Source: RI-242 sp038246255
Lineage (GTDB): Bacteria; Planctomycetota; UBA1135; GCA-002686595
NCBI GenBank assembly: GCA_038246255.1
Contig: JBBRWC010000003.1
Span: forward strand, 26,065 to 90,064
Direction of reading: 5' to 3'
Length of the DNA stretch: 64,000 bases
Under the pieces are notes generated by a model. That model ran no database searches. It worked only from the letters and a program-made list of their open reading frames with translations, and was not told the origin of the DNA. Positions 17,621 to 26,665 of the stretch are shown here, one piece after another. Position 1 is the stretch's first letter. Every line of letters begins with the position of its first letter. Made by a program: the position numbers and the translations under genes.

Positions 17621-20600
17621 ATGCTTCCCCATCGCTTCGCGCACCGCGCCCCCGCCGTTTTGGCCCTTTGCCTCGGGCTCCTCGTTGCGTGCAAGCGCGA
17701 CAAACCCGCGGCGCCCGCGCCGACACCGCCCGAGGTGCTCGTCGCCCGCGACATCGCCGCGGCGCTGTTCGACGCGGAACGCATCACGGAGGCCGAAGCC
17801 GCGCTGGCGCCGCTTGTTGAGCGGAAGCCGGTCGACCCTGCGGACCTCGTCGCGCTCGCAATCGCCAAGTTGGCGGGGCCGATGGATCGGGCCAACGTGG
17901 ACGAGGTGGTCGGCTTGCTCGAGCGTGCGCTCGCGCTCGACCCAAACTCGGCGGCAGCGCACTTCAACCTGGGCCGGGTGCGGTTTGGCTGGGGCACCGA
18001 ATGGGAGCGTGCGTTGACAAGCTTCCGCCGCGCCCACGAGCTCGCCCCGAACGACGTGCCGACGGCCGTATTCCTCGCGCAACTCCTGCTGAACGTCGGA
18101 CGCGACAACGACGACGACACGCTGCTGCGCGAAGCGGCTGAACTGCTCACAGGAGTGCGCACACTCGGGCTTGAACTCGCCGGCAGTTGGTACATGACGG
18201 CCCTGTACGTCAGTTGGGACCTTTATGGCGATTTGGATCGCCGCGACGAGGGCGCGGCGTTCCTGGCCGAACTGCGCACGTTGGAAGCGCGCGGAATCCC
18301 CAAACCCACACCCACCGACATCCAACGCGGCAACCTGGGCCGTTTGCGCCCGCCAACACCCGAGCGCGCCGCGCCGCTTCAGCTTGCGACGCCGCGCCTC
18401 GGTCCGCCCATTGCGCTATCCGGTGCGGCGCTCACTGGCCCAGTGCGCGACCTTCGCATTGCCACATTGCGCGCCGAATGGCGCGAAGTGATGGCCGAAG
18501 AGCTGGAGGTCGGCGTACCCGCGGGCCGCAACCCCGAGACGTTTGTTGCGGGCGGCGAGGCGGGCCCCGCGGGCGTGCTCGCAAGCGACGGCCAACACAT
18601 CGTGCACTTTGCGCCCGCGGAACCCGGCGCCGCGGCGTGGCCCGGGCGGGTGGTGCTCGAAGCGCAGCACACCGCGTGGCTCGCCATCGACGTGGATCCG
18701 GACTGGGAGGGTCGCACACGCACCGATCCAGGTGTCAGCGCGCTCGAACTCCTGCGCATCGACGCCGCAGGAGACCTTTGGGTGCACCGTGCGGACGGTG
18801 GGGGTGCGTTCGATGCGGGCCGGGTGCGCGCGCCGGCGGGAGCGGGTGCAACAGCACTGATTGCGGTCGACCTCGACCACGAAGGCGATCTAGACCTCGT
18901 GGTCGCCGGGACCGCGGCGCAGGCGGATGCCAACGGCGCGCGGCTCTTGCGCGCGGACGGGGGCGGAGCGGACGTAGACCTGGACCGATTCACGCTCGCG
19001 GGCGAAGGGTGGCCGCTTCCCGCGGGCCGCGCATTCGAGTGGGTGATCGCGGAGGACTTCGACGGGGACGACGACAGCGACCTCATGCTCGGTGGCCCTC
19101 AAGGTCTCGTTTGGCTCGACAGCCTGCGCCGCGACCGGTTCAACGACCGCAGCGCCGATTTGCCCGCGGGTGTCGACGCGTCGCGCGCGCCGCTCGCGGG
19201 CGACCTCGACGGCGACGGGTTCGTCGACCTGTGGTTTCCCGCGACGGGCGAGCGCTTGGTCGGGCGCTTTGGCGAGCGCTTCGAGCGTGTTGCCGCGCGC
19301 GCTCCAATCGCGGTGCCCGCCGCGAGCACACCTGTTCTCGTCGACTTCGATCTGGACGGGAGCCTCGACGTCCTGTGGGTGACGGGGACGGGCCAACTCG
19401 GTGGAGTTCTCGCCATCGCGCGCGATGCAGAGCGCGAACTGAGCCCGATCGAACTCGGCGCCCGTCCCGGGCCGCTCTTGATCGCCGATGTGGACGGCGA
19501 CCAGCGTCTCGAAGTGGTCTACGTGGACACCAGCGGCGCGCCGGCTGCGCGCGCGGTGCTCGGCGAGGGCCGCGGCCTGCGCCTCGCGCTGCGCGGGGTG
19601 AAGGACAGCGCCCGCGCGATTGGCGCCAAGATCGAAGTGCGCGCGGGAGCGCTATACCGCCGCTTGCATTTCGAAGGTGAGCCGGTCCTCGTCGGGCTAG
19701 GGCGCGCCGCGGCCGCCGACGTCGTGCGTGTCACGTGGATCAACGGTGTGGTGCAAACGATGCTCGACGCACCCGCCCAAGAAACGCGTGTCCTCGAGCA
19801 GATCGAGGGCCTGATCGGCTCATGCCCGTTCCTGTACGTGTGGAACGGCACGACCTTCGAATTTGTCACCGACGTGCTCGGCATCACGCCCCTCGGTCTG
19901 CCCATGGCGCCCGACATGCTCGTGCCTCCGGATTCCGACGAGTACGTGCTGATTCGCGGCGAACAGTTCGCGCCCAGCGACGGCGAATACGTCGTGCAGA
20001 TCACCGAGGAACTGCGCGAAGTGACGTACCTCGACCAGGCGCGGCTGCACGTCATCGACCACCCCGAAGGCACGGAGCTGTTCCCGAACGAGCGCTTCAC
20101 CTTCCCGCCCTTCCCCGTGCACGAGTTGCACCTCGTGCGCGCGCCGCTTGTGCCGCTCAAAGCGCTCGACCAGGATGGCCGAGACTGGGCTGCGCAGCTC
20201 GCCGCCGAAGACGGCGCGTTTGCGATCCCGTTCAACGCCGAGCGCGGCCAGTTCATGGGCCTTGCGACCCCCCACTTCCTTGAGCTTTCTTTCGACCCCG
20301 CCGCGGTCGCGCAAGCCGAACGCCTGCGCCTCGTGATGTGCGGTTGGTTCTATTGGACCGACGCGAGCGTCAACATGGCCGCCGCGCGCCACCCCGAGGT
20401 CGAGTTCGTACCGCCGCTCGTCGAAGTGCCCGACGGCAAGGGCGGCTGGCGTTCGATCGGTCCGTCGATCGGTTTCCCGGCCGGCAAGCTCAAGACGATG
20501 GTCATCGAAGCGGATGGCTGGCTCGACCGCGCGGACCCGCGCCTGCGGATCCATTCGTCGCTGCGGCTGTATTGGGATGCGATTCGGCTTGCCACCTGCG

Positions 20601-21145
20601 CGGGTGACCACGCGCGCCGCGAACACGTCCTGCCTGCGAGTCTTGCGCAGCTGTGGGAGCGCGGTTTTTCGGGCACGGTGTGGTTGCACGCCGAAGAACG
20701 CCTCGAATGGTTCGATTGGGACGTGCTTGCCGCGGTTCCGCGCTGGAACCAACACCCAGGGATGTACACACGCCATGGCGATGTGCGCACACTCCTCGAC
20801 ACCATCGACGACCAGTTCGTGATCTTCGGCGCGGGGGATGCGCTCGAACTGCGTTTTGATGCCAAGGATCTGCCCGCGGTGCCCGAGGGTTGGCGCCGCG
20901 ACTACCTTCTTTTCCTCGACGGTTGGGCAAAGGACCGCGACCACAACACCGAAGAGGCGCTGTTTGTCGAGCCCCTGCCATTCCACGGGATGAGCGGTTA
21001 TCCCTACGGCCCCGACGAGTCCTATCCCGACACCGCAGCGACCCGTGAATACCGCGCGCGCTACAACGTGCGCGGCTCAAAACAGTGGATCGAGCCGCTC
21101 AGCCCCGCGGCAAGCGTTTGGCCGCGCACTGCGGACGGTAAGTGA
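17621..21145 (+). CDS. Large FG-GAP/VCBS and ASPIC/UnbV-repeat lipoprotein with TPR region
   Basis: A 1174-residue predicted lipoprotein: hydrophobic segment 11-23 and lipobox LVAC with Cys24. Residues about 40-200 contain TPR-like repeats (LLERALALDPNSAAAHFNLG). From about 415 to 635 come five calcium-loop FG-GAP/VCBS units, for example DLDGDGFVDLW near 528 and DVDGDQRLEV near 623, which usually fold as a beta-propeller. An ASPIC/UnbV domain follows (655-735), then SCPFLYVWNGTTFEFVTDVLG and about 430 residues that I do not recognise. It is likely on the outer membrane or cell surface; the role is unknown. Start: ATG at 17621, giving the lipoprotein signal. The stop overlaps the LpxR-like gene as GTGA, so the two are made together. 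Confidence 0.85.
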   Translation: MLPHRFAHRAPAVLALCLGLLVACKRDKPAAPAPTPPEVLVARDIAAALFDAERITEAEAALAPLVERKPVDPADLVALAIAKLAGPMDRANVDEVVGLLERALALDPNSAAAHFNLGRVRFGWGTEWERALTSFRRAHELAPNDVPTAVFLAQLLLNVGRDNDDDTLLREAAELLTGVRTLGLELAGSWYMTALYVSWDLYGDLDRRDEGAAFLAELRTLEARGIPKPTPTDIQRGNLGRLRPPTPERAAPLQLATPRLGPPIALSGAALTGPVRDLRIATLRAEWREVMAEELEVGVPAGRNPETFVAGGEAGPAGVLASDGQHIVHFAPAEPGAAAWPGRVVLEAQHTAWLAIDVDPDWEGRTRTDPGVSALELLRIDAAGDLWVHRADGGGAFDAGRVRAPAGAGATALIAVDLDHEGDLDLVVAGTAAQADANGARLLRADGGGADVDLDRFTLAGEGWPLPAGRAFEWVIAEDFDGDDDSDLMLGGPQGLVWLDSLRRDRFNDRSADLPAGVDASRAPLAGDLDGDGFVDLWFPATGERLVGRFGERFERVAARAPIAVPAASTPVLVDFDLDGSLDVLWVTGTGQLGGVLAIARDAERELSPIELGARPGPLLIADVDGDQRLEVVYVDTSGAPAARAVLGEGRGLRLALRGVKDSARAIGAKIEVRAGALYRRLHFEGEPVLVGLGRAAAADVVRVTWINGVVQTMLDAPAQETRVLEQIEGLIGSCPFLYVWNGTTFEFVTDVLGITPLGLPMAPDMLVPPDSDEYVLIRGEQFAPSDGEYVVQITEELREVTYLDQARLHVIDHPEGTELFPNERFTFPPFPVHELHLVRAPLVPLKALDQDGRDWAAQLAAEDGAFAIPFNAERGQFMGLATPHFLELSFDPAAVAQAERLRLVMCGWFYWTDASVNMAAARHPEVEFVPPLVEVPDGKGGWRSIGPSIGFPAGKLKTMVIEADGWLDRADPRLRIHSSLRLYWDAIRLATCAGDHARREHVLPASLAQLWERGFSGTVWLHAEERLEWFDWDVLAAVPRWNQHPGMYTRHGDVRTLLDTIDDQFVIFGAGDALELRFDAKDLPAVPEGWRRDYLLFLDGWAKDRDHNTEEALFVEPLPFHGMSGYPYGPDESYPDTAATREYRARYNVRGSKQWIEPLSPAASVWPRTADGK

Positions 21146-22158
21146 CCACCCGCGCATGGGTGACGGCCCTCGCATTGTGCGCGACCGCCTGCCAGGGATC
21201 GCGCGTTGCGGTCACGGAGGAAAACGATCTTCTCAGCCGCGGAACCGCCACCGACCGGGATTACACCCAGGGCGCGCGGGTGGAAGTCGCACGCCCGCTC
21301 GCTGCCGCATCCGCGCCCGAGCGCGCCCTCTTTGCGACGTTCGACCGCATCCCGCTCCTGCTTCCCGCTGCGGTCGCAGGCCAGCCCGCCGCGGGCGCGC
21401 TCACCTGGTCGCTGCGCCAACGCATCTTCACACCCGAAAACCTCGAAACCGACCAATACCAGCCGGACGATCGGCCCTACGCGGGCTTGCTCGACTTCAC
21501 CGTGGCGCGCACGCGCGTGTGGCTCGACCCGGATCCGTCCACACGCCGCGACCGTCTGCAACGGGTGTCGCTCAGTGCCGGAGCGATGGGCAGTGCCAGC
21601 CTCGCACGCGACACGCAGATCGGCTATCACGACGGGATCGGCGAGCCGCGCCCAAACGGCTGGCGCCACCAGGTCCCGACCGAAGCGACACTCGGCCTCG
21701 AGGTGCTTTCGCGGCAGCGCTTTTTCTTCGCGACGCTGCAACCCGGCCGAGCGGGTGGTTTCGAGTTCGACGCGGCCCTCGAGCGCGACCTGCGCCTTGG
21801 CAACGCCGACACCTCGTTGGGCACCGCGTTCCTCCTGCGGCTTGGTGCACACTTGCCCCGCGCCGAGGGACTGTTCCCGCACGGGACGGCCATCGACCCT
21901 GTGTCCTCGGCCTGGATCTACCTTCGCGCGGGTGCGCGCGGAGTGTTTTGGGACGCGACCCTCGACGGCGCACTCTTCGCGGACAGCCCGTCGGTGGAGC
22001 GCGAGAACGTCGTCGGGACTGCGGAACTGGGTGGGGTGCTGCTCTTGCGCGGGTTTGCCGTCAGTTACGGGATTGTCATTTCCACCCCGCAGTTCGAGGG
22101 CCAGGGCCGCGTCCCGACCTACGGCCGACTGGTGGTGGGTCCGACGAGCCTCTGGTGA
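21142..22158 (+). CDS. lpxR: LpxR-like outer-membrane lipid A deacylase (DUF2219)
   Basis: A 338-residue protein of the LpxR family. These are outer-membrane beta-barrels that remove the 3'-acyloxyacyl chain from lipid A. A short signal with a Cys-containing end (ALALCATAC, a possible lipobox) is followed by the catalytic-type TEENDLLSRGTATDRDYTQG, holding the Asn-Asp pair and Thr of the family. DRPYAGLLDF and a GWRHQ-type motif near residues 171-175, carrying the active-site histidine region, follow. Start GTG 21142 overlaps the lipoprotein stop. If it works as in Salmonella, the organism makes lipid A and remodels it. The closeness to a lipoprotein Cys is unusual for a barrel. Confidence 0.83.
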   Translation: MTTRAWVTALALCATACQGSRVAVTEENDLLSRGTATDRDYTQGARVEVARPLAAASAPERALFATFDRIPLLLPAAVAGQPAAGALTWSLRQRIFTPENLETDQYQPDDRPYAGLLDFTVARTRVWLDPDPSTRRDRLQRVSLSAGAMGSASLARDTQIGYHDGIGEPRPNGWRHQVPTEATLGLEVLSRQRFFFATLQPGRAGGFEFDAALERDLRLGNADTSLGTAFLLRLGAHLPRAEGLFPHGTAIDPVSSAWIYLRAGARGVFWDATLDGALFADSPSVERENVVGTAELGGVLLLRGFAVSYGIVISTPQFEGQGRVPTYGRLVVGPTSLW

Positions 22159-22240
22159 GTCCTGGGGTGCCTGGGTGGACGATCCCGTCCGGGTACGCTT
22201 GATTGCGATCTCCTCCTCCAGCTCGGTTCGAGCCCTCCCA

Positions 22241-23764
22241 ATGCGCACCCCCCTCATCCCGTTGCTCGTCGCCGTCGGCGCCTTCGCCGCGACCCCCGCC
22301 ACCGGCCAACTGTCCCTCGACAAGAGCGGGGGCGCCGTCCCCGGCGTCGCGAACCTGTTTGTCGACGGCACGCCGGGCGACGTCTACGCGATCGTGCTCG
22401 CGACCTACGAGCAAACGAGCCAGCCACTGCCGGGCTTGACGCTCAACGTCCCGCTCGACCTCCTTTCCCTGTCGCTGCAGTTGCCCGGTTTCGCCGGGTT
22501 GCTGAACGGCGCGGGGAAAGCCACCGGAACGCTCGCGGTCCCCGCCCTTGCGAGCCTCGTCGGTTTGACCCTTTCGGCGCAGGCGATCGGCGGGTTCGGA
22601 CTCGACCAGGTGTCGAACCTCGTGCGGCTCACCCTCGCAACTCCCGGCACGTTCGCGGACACCCTCGGCGCACCGGTCCTGCCGATCGCCGGCGGTGCGA
22701 CGGCGGTGCTCGCGGACGGCAGTCTGCTCTTCGCGGGCGGCAGCGGCCCGCTCGCGCAGCGTTATGACCCGCGCATCGAAGAATGGGAGCTCGCGGGCGC
22801 GAGCTTCGGCGTCGGCCTCTTCTCCCAATCGACCGCGCTCGCCGACGGGCGCATCCTGTTCACCGGCGGACTCGACCTTGCGACCGGCCAACCCACGAGC
22901 GCGGCCGCGCTGTGGGACGCTGATACGGGCACGACGGTCGAGCTGAACATGCTGAGCGCGCGCGCGGCCCACGGCGCATCGTTGCTCTCGAACGGACGTG
23001 TGCTGATCAGCGGCGGGTTTCAATCCGTGGCGATCGGCGATCCGACGGACCTGCTCGCGGTGTTCCTGGCGGCGTTCCAGGGCCTGATCCCCTCTTCCGA
23101 GTTTTTCGACCCGAACACCGAATCCTTCGTCGCAGGCCCGAACATGCTCGAGCCGCGCGCCTTCCACACGTCGACCGCACTCAACAACGGCGACGTCCTC
23201 GTTGCGGGTGGCATGACGCTGCTCCCCATCGTCAACATCCCGACGGTCTCGAGCACCGCCTACCAGTTCGTTCCGGCCTTCAACACCTGGGGCCTGCCGA
23301 AGTTCTTCTCCGGTGCCCGCCTCGCCCACTCGGCGGTGAAGCTGACCGACGGTTCCGTGTTGCTCGCGGGCGGTCTAACCCTCGACTTGACAGCGTTCTT
23401 GACGAGCGGTGACTTCACAACGATCGCGATCGGCTCACTCAACAGCGTTCTGCGCTATACCGGCGGCTTCTTCGGCGGTTTCGCGGGCGCGGGCACGCTT
23501 TCGGAATCCCGCGCAGGCGCCGGAATGGCCGCACTGCCAGGTGGCGGCGCGCTGATCGTGGGCGGGTTCAAGCTGGTTCTCTCCGCCAGCGAAGTCGACC
23601 TCGGCACCACGGCCTCGTCCGACCGCTACACCCCGGGCCAGGGTGTGAGCGCGACGGGCGCCATGGGCTCAGCGCGCCTCTTCCCGCTGCTCGTTCCGCT
23701 TGCGGACGGGACGGTGCTCGTGGTGGGCGGCGGAGCGACGGACACCGAGGTTTACCAGCTTTGA
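22241..23764 (+). CDS. Secreted Kelch-repeat protein
   Basis: A 507-residue protein with a signal peptide (about residues 1-22, ending ATPATGQ) and a series of Kelch-type blades. Typical pieces are TAVLADGSLLFAGGSG, STALADGRILFTGG, ASLLSNGRVLISGG, STALNNGDVLVAGG, SAVKLTDGSVLLAGG and VPLADGTVLVVGGG. These should form a beta-propeller outside the cytoplasm. Residues 25-145 hold a separate beta-rich domain also found in such proteins. ATG at 22241 gives the signal peptide; an 82-bp gap separates it from the LpxR-like gene. There is no catalytic motif; a binding role is the most that can be said. Confidence 0.82.
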   Translation: MRTPLIPLLVAVGAFAATPATGQLSLDKSGGAVPGVANLFVDGTPGDVYAIVLATYEQTSQPLPGLTLNVPLDLLSLSLQLPGFAGLLNGAGKATGTLAVPALASLVGLTLSAQAIGGFGLDQVSNLVRLTLATPGTFADTLGAPVLPIAGGATAVLADGSLLFAGGSGPLAQRYDPRIEEWELAGASFGVGLFSQSTALADGRILFTGGLDLATGQPTSAAALWDADTGTTVELNMLSARAAHGASLLSNGRVLISGGFQSVAIGDPTDLLAVFLAAFQGLIPSSEFFDPNTESFVAGPNMLEPRAFHTSTALNNGDVLVAGGMTLLPIVNIPTVSSTAYQFVPAFNTWGLPKFFSGARLAHSAVKLTDGSVLLAGGLTLDLTAFLTSGDFTTIAIGSLNSVLRYTGGFFGGFAGAGTLSESRAGAGMAALPGGGALIVGGFKLVLSASEVDLGTTASSDRYTPGQGVSATGAMGSARLFPLLVPLADGTVLVVGGGATDTEVYQL

Positions 23765-23776
23765 CGCAAGTGCTTG

Positions 23777-24709
23777 TCAGGCGCCGGTCGCTACCCGCGG
23801 CCGGCGCGTGACGAGCGCGATGCCCGCGAACATCAAAAGCGCGGCGACCAGCATCAACGGCTCGAAACGCTCCCCCAGAATCCACACCCCCGCAGCGCCC
23901 GCGATCAGGGGTTGCAGGTAGATGTAGATCGCGGTCACCGACGCCGGCACGCGGGACAGCGCGTAGGTGTTCAAGAGGTACGCGAGGACCGTCGGAAACA
24001 GCAGCAAAAGCACGAGCCCGCGCCAGGCGGCCGTGCTGCCCTCGACGGGGAATAGGTCGTGGCCGTGGGCGAGCAACGGCAACGTCCACAAACTGGCGAT
24101 GTAGGTCCAGGCGATGACCGCCAGCGGCGGATGGCGGCGCAAAAACGTGCGCGCCATGACCAAAAACGCCGCGTAGGAAAGGCAGTTGAGCGCCATCAGC
24201 GCGTTGCCGAGCAAAACGTTCGTGCCGCCGCCATTGCCATTGCCCTGCACCTGCAAGAGCAACGCGCCGCTCAAGGCCACACCGAGGCCGACGGCCCGAA
24301 TGCGCACGACGCGCTCCTGTCCCACCAGCCCCGCGAGCGCGAAGGTGAAGATGGGAATCAACGTCATCATCAGGCCCGCGTTCACGGACGTGGACAGTTG
24401 GATGCCCTCGAGCGCGAGCACCTGGTTCAAGACCACGCCGAGCAGCGCGAGCACGAGGATCTGAAGGAGGTCGCCGCGGGGTGGCACCGCGCGTTTGCCG
24501 TGCACTGCGAATGCGAGCGTCCCGAGCACGATCGATCCCACCGCGATGCGCCACACGGCCATCGCTTTGGGCGCAAAATCCTCCGCGGCTAGCTTCACGA
24601 ACAGCGGAAACAGCCCAAAACACAGTTGGACGACGAGCAGTGCTGCGTGGCCGCGCCACACTCCGCCCTCAACCTCTGCCACCGCGGTGTTTTGTTCTCG
24701 ACCTTCCAT
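23777..24709 (-). CDS. EamA/DMT family transporter
   Basis: A 310-residue ten-helix transporter of the drug/metabolite superfamily. EamA features include WRIAVGSIVLG in the first repeat and VPASVTAIYIYLQPLIAGAAGVWILGERF at the end of the second. The substrate is unknown. It converges on the Kelch gene with a 12-bp gap and is divergent from the Nudix gene, whose start lies 42 bp away, so the two promoters must overlap. Confidence 0.9.
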   Translation of the reverse strand: MEGREQNTAVAEVEGGVWRGHAALLVVQLCFGLFPLFVKLAAEDFAPKAMAVWRIAVGSIVLGTLAFAVHGKRAVPPRGDLLQILVLALLGVVLNQVLALEGIQLSTSVNAGLMMTLIPIFTFALAGLVGQERVVRIRAVGLGVALSGALLLQVQGNGNGGGTNVLLGNALMALNCLSYAAFLVMARTFLRRHPPLAVIAWTYIASLWTLPLLAHGHDLFPVEGSTAAWRGLVLLLLFPTVLAYLLNTYALSRVPASVTAIYIYLQPLIAGAAGVWILGERFEPLMLVAALLMFAGIALVTRRPRVATGA

Positions 24710-24738
24710 ACGCGGGCGGAGAGTCTACGGCGGGCACG

Positions 24739-24744
24739 TACACT
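24739..24744 (+). promoter_or_regulatory. Candidate -10 element (TACACT) before the Nudix gene
   Basis: TACACT ends 6 nt before the GTG start at 24751, consistent with a leaderless transcript. No good -35 box is seen. Confidence 0.3.
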
Positions 24745-24750
24745 GCGCCT

Positions 24751-25341
24751 GTGAACGATCACACGAACACCGCTCAAGACAGCCCGCGCGACTGGCCGCG
24801 GCGGAGCAGCCGGCCCGGCCCGGACCTGCGCCTCTTCAAGGTGCGGTTCGACCTTTTGACCAACCCGCGCACCGGCCTCGACCTTGAGCGCCTCGTCCTA
24901 GAAACCCCCGACTGGGTCAACGTGGTCGCCTTGACCGCGGATTCGCGTCTGGTTTGTGTGCGCCAGTACCGGTTTGGGACCGAGTCCGTGACGCTGGAGA
25001 TCCCGGGCGGCATGGTCGACCCAGGCGAAGGCCACCGGGAAGCGGCCGAGCGCGAACTGCGCGAGGAAACCGGCTACCGCGCGGCACGTTGGCAGTACCT
25101 GGGCGCCGTGGAAGCCAATCCGGCGATCCACTCGAACCGACTGCACCATTGGCTCGCGCTCGGTGCCGAGCGGGTCGGGCACCAGGAGTTGGACGAGGGC
25201 GAGGATATCCAAGTCCTCGAGCTGACCCTCGACGAGGCGCGGCGCGCCGTGCACGACGGCCGGATCGCGCATTCCCTCGTCGTTTGCGCGCTCGCTCGCG
25301 TGCTGGACCTGCGCAGCGCCCCCGTAGAATCCGCGCTGTAG
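24751..25341 (+). CDS. Nudix hydrolase, ADP-ribose pyrophosphatase-like
   Basis: A 196-residue Nudix enzyme that should hydrolyse a nucleoside-diphosphate-linked compound. The Nudix box is intact: GGMVDPGEGHREAAERELRE followed by ETGY fits G-x5-E-x7-REUxEExGU (about residues 88-111). The context VALTADSRLVCVRQYRFG and EIPGG is typical of the ADP-ribose/NDP-sugar pyrophosphatase subgroup. The GTG at 24751 is chosen because no ATG fits and the family N-terminus follows. It ends 13 nt before the FAD oxidoreductase, a likely operon partner. Confidence 0.9.
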   Translation: MNDHTNTAQDSPRDWPRRSSRPGPDLRLFKVRFDLLTNPRTGLDLERLVLETPDWVNVVALTADSRLVCVRQYRFGTESVTLEIPGGMVDPGEGHREAAERELREETGYRAARWQYLGAVEANPAIHSNRLHHWLALGAERVGHQELDEGEDIQVLELTLDEARRAVHDGRIAHSLVVCALARVLDLRSAPVESAL

Positions 25342-25354
25342 GAACCGCCGAACC

Positions 25355-26503
25355 GTGGAGCGAACCTCGATCCTGATCGTTGGCGGCGGCATCGCGGGGT
25401 TGACAACCGCGTACCACCTCACGCGCGCCGGCGCGACCGACGTGACGTTGGTGGAGCGCGACACCAACCTCGCGCAACGCGCTTCGTCGAAGAGCGCGGC
25501 GATCTTGCGCACACCCATCGAAGAGCCCACGACGGCGGCGATGGCACGGCGCAGCAAAAAAAGCTTCCTCACGCCTCCCGAAGGTTTCTCACCGACGCCA
25601 CTCTTGGTCAAACGCGGCCTCGTGCTGATGGCGAACCACCGGGAAGCCGCCGCGGATCTAGAGCGCCTTTGCTCCCACCCCGAGAACACGCTTGCGCGGC
25701 TTTCGCCGGTGCAGTTAGCGGCGTTGTGCCCGCACATCGCGACCGAACCCCTCGTCGCATTCTACGCGCCCGACGACGGCGTGCTCGACATCGCGGCCCT
25801 CGTCGCCGGCTTCGAACGCGGCGCGCGCGGGGGCGGAGTCCGCTTCGAGCTCGGCACGGGTGTCGTGCGCATCCTGACGGAAGGTGGACGCGCGGTCGGA
25901 GTTGAGCTCGCGGACGGCCGCGAACTGCGGGCGAACCGTGTCGTGATTGCCGCGGGCGCGTGGGCTGCACAGCTCGCGCAGGCCGCGGGTTCGCGTGTGA
26001 CGCTGCGCCCGACACGCCGGCATCTGTTGATCACCGAATCCGACCCGTCGTTGGACCCGGATTGGCCGGTTGTTTGGAACGGCGGAGACGCCTTCTACAC
26101 ACGCCCCGCGGACGGCGGATTGATGCTGTCGGTGTGCGACGAGGTTGACGCGCCGGCGGACACCGAGGTCCCGCTGCCGCAGCTCGCAGAAGCCATCGCG
26201 GCCGGCGCCGCGCGCCACCTCGTGGGCGAGCGCTCCCTCACACCCGCGCGCTTCTGGCTCGGCCTGCGCACCCTCACCGCCGACGACCGCTTTGCGATCG
26301 GAGCGGACCCAGACGTCCCGGGCCTGCACTGGGCCGCGGGATTTGGCGGGCATGGCATGACGTGCTCCTTCGAAGCGGGGCGTCTCGCCGCGGCGCACCT
26401 CGTGGGCCGCGGGGCGGATGAACCGCTCCTGGGTCCCCTCGATCCGGCCCGGCTCGCGGTCGCCTCGCCACGAACCCGTGAACGCGACCGTGACCCGGGT
26501 TAG
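25355..26503 (+). CDS. FAD-dependent oxidoreductase, DAO family
   Basis: A 382-residue flavoprotein of the D-amino acid/sarcosine oxidase-like family, which oxidises an amine or amino acid. The FAD dinucleotide-binding motif is at the N-terminus (ILIVGGGIAGLTTAYHL, residues 5-21) with the acidic ribose-binding residue in VERD. The second FAD motif region is RVVIAAGAWAAQLA, and the C-terminal GLHWAAGFGGHGM closes the flavin site. The start is GTG at 25355 with AGGAA about 12 nt upstream. It probably shares a transcript with the Nudix gene. The substrate is unknown. Confidence 0.9.
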   Translation: MERTSILIVGGGIAGLTTAYHLTRAGATDVTLVERDTNLAQRASSKSAAILRTPIEEPTTAAMARRSKKSFLTPPEGFSPTPLLVKRGLVLMANHREAAADLERLCSHPENTLARLSPVQLAALCPHIATEPLVAFYAPDDGVLDIAALVAGFERGARGGGVRFELGTGVVRILTEGGRAVGVELADGRELRANRVVIAAGAWAAQLAQAAGSRVTLRPTRRHLLITESDPSLDPDWPVVWNGGDAFYTRPADGGLMLSVCDEVDAPADTEVPLPQLAEAIAAGAARHLVGERSLTPARFWLGLRTLTADDRFAIGADPDVPGLHWAAGFGGHGMTCSFEAGRLAAAHLVGRGADEPLLGPLDPARLAVASPRTRERDRDPG

Positions 26504-26665
26504 GCGCTACCCGGGCAGTGGCGGGTCCTAGAATCCGGCCGCGACCCCGTTGCGGTGGCGCTGGGCCTAGGGCCCTCGCCGGGGGGCAGTCGATGGTGTG
26601 AACGGACTGGGGGTGGCTCGCCCGCCGGGGCCGCCGCCCTGCGGCCTTCGCGACCGTCCGACACC

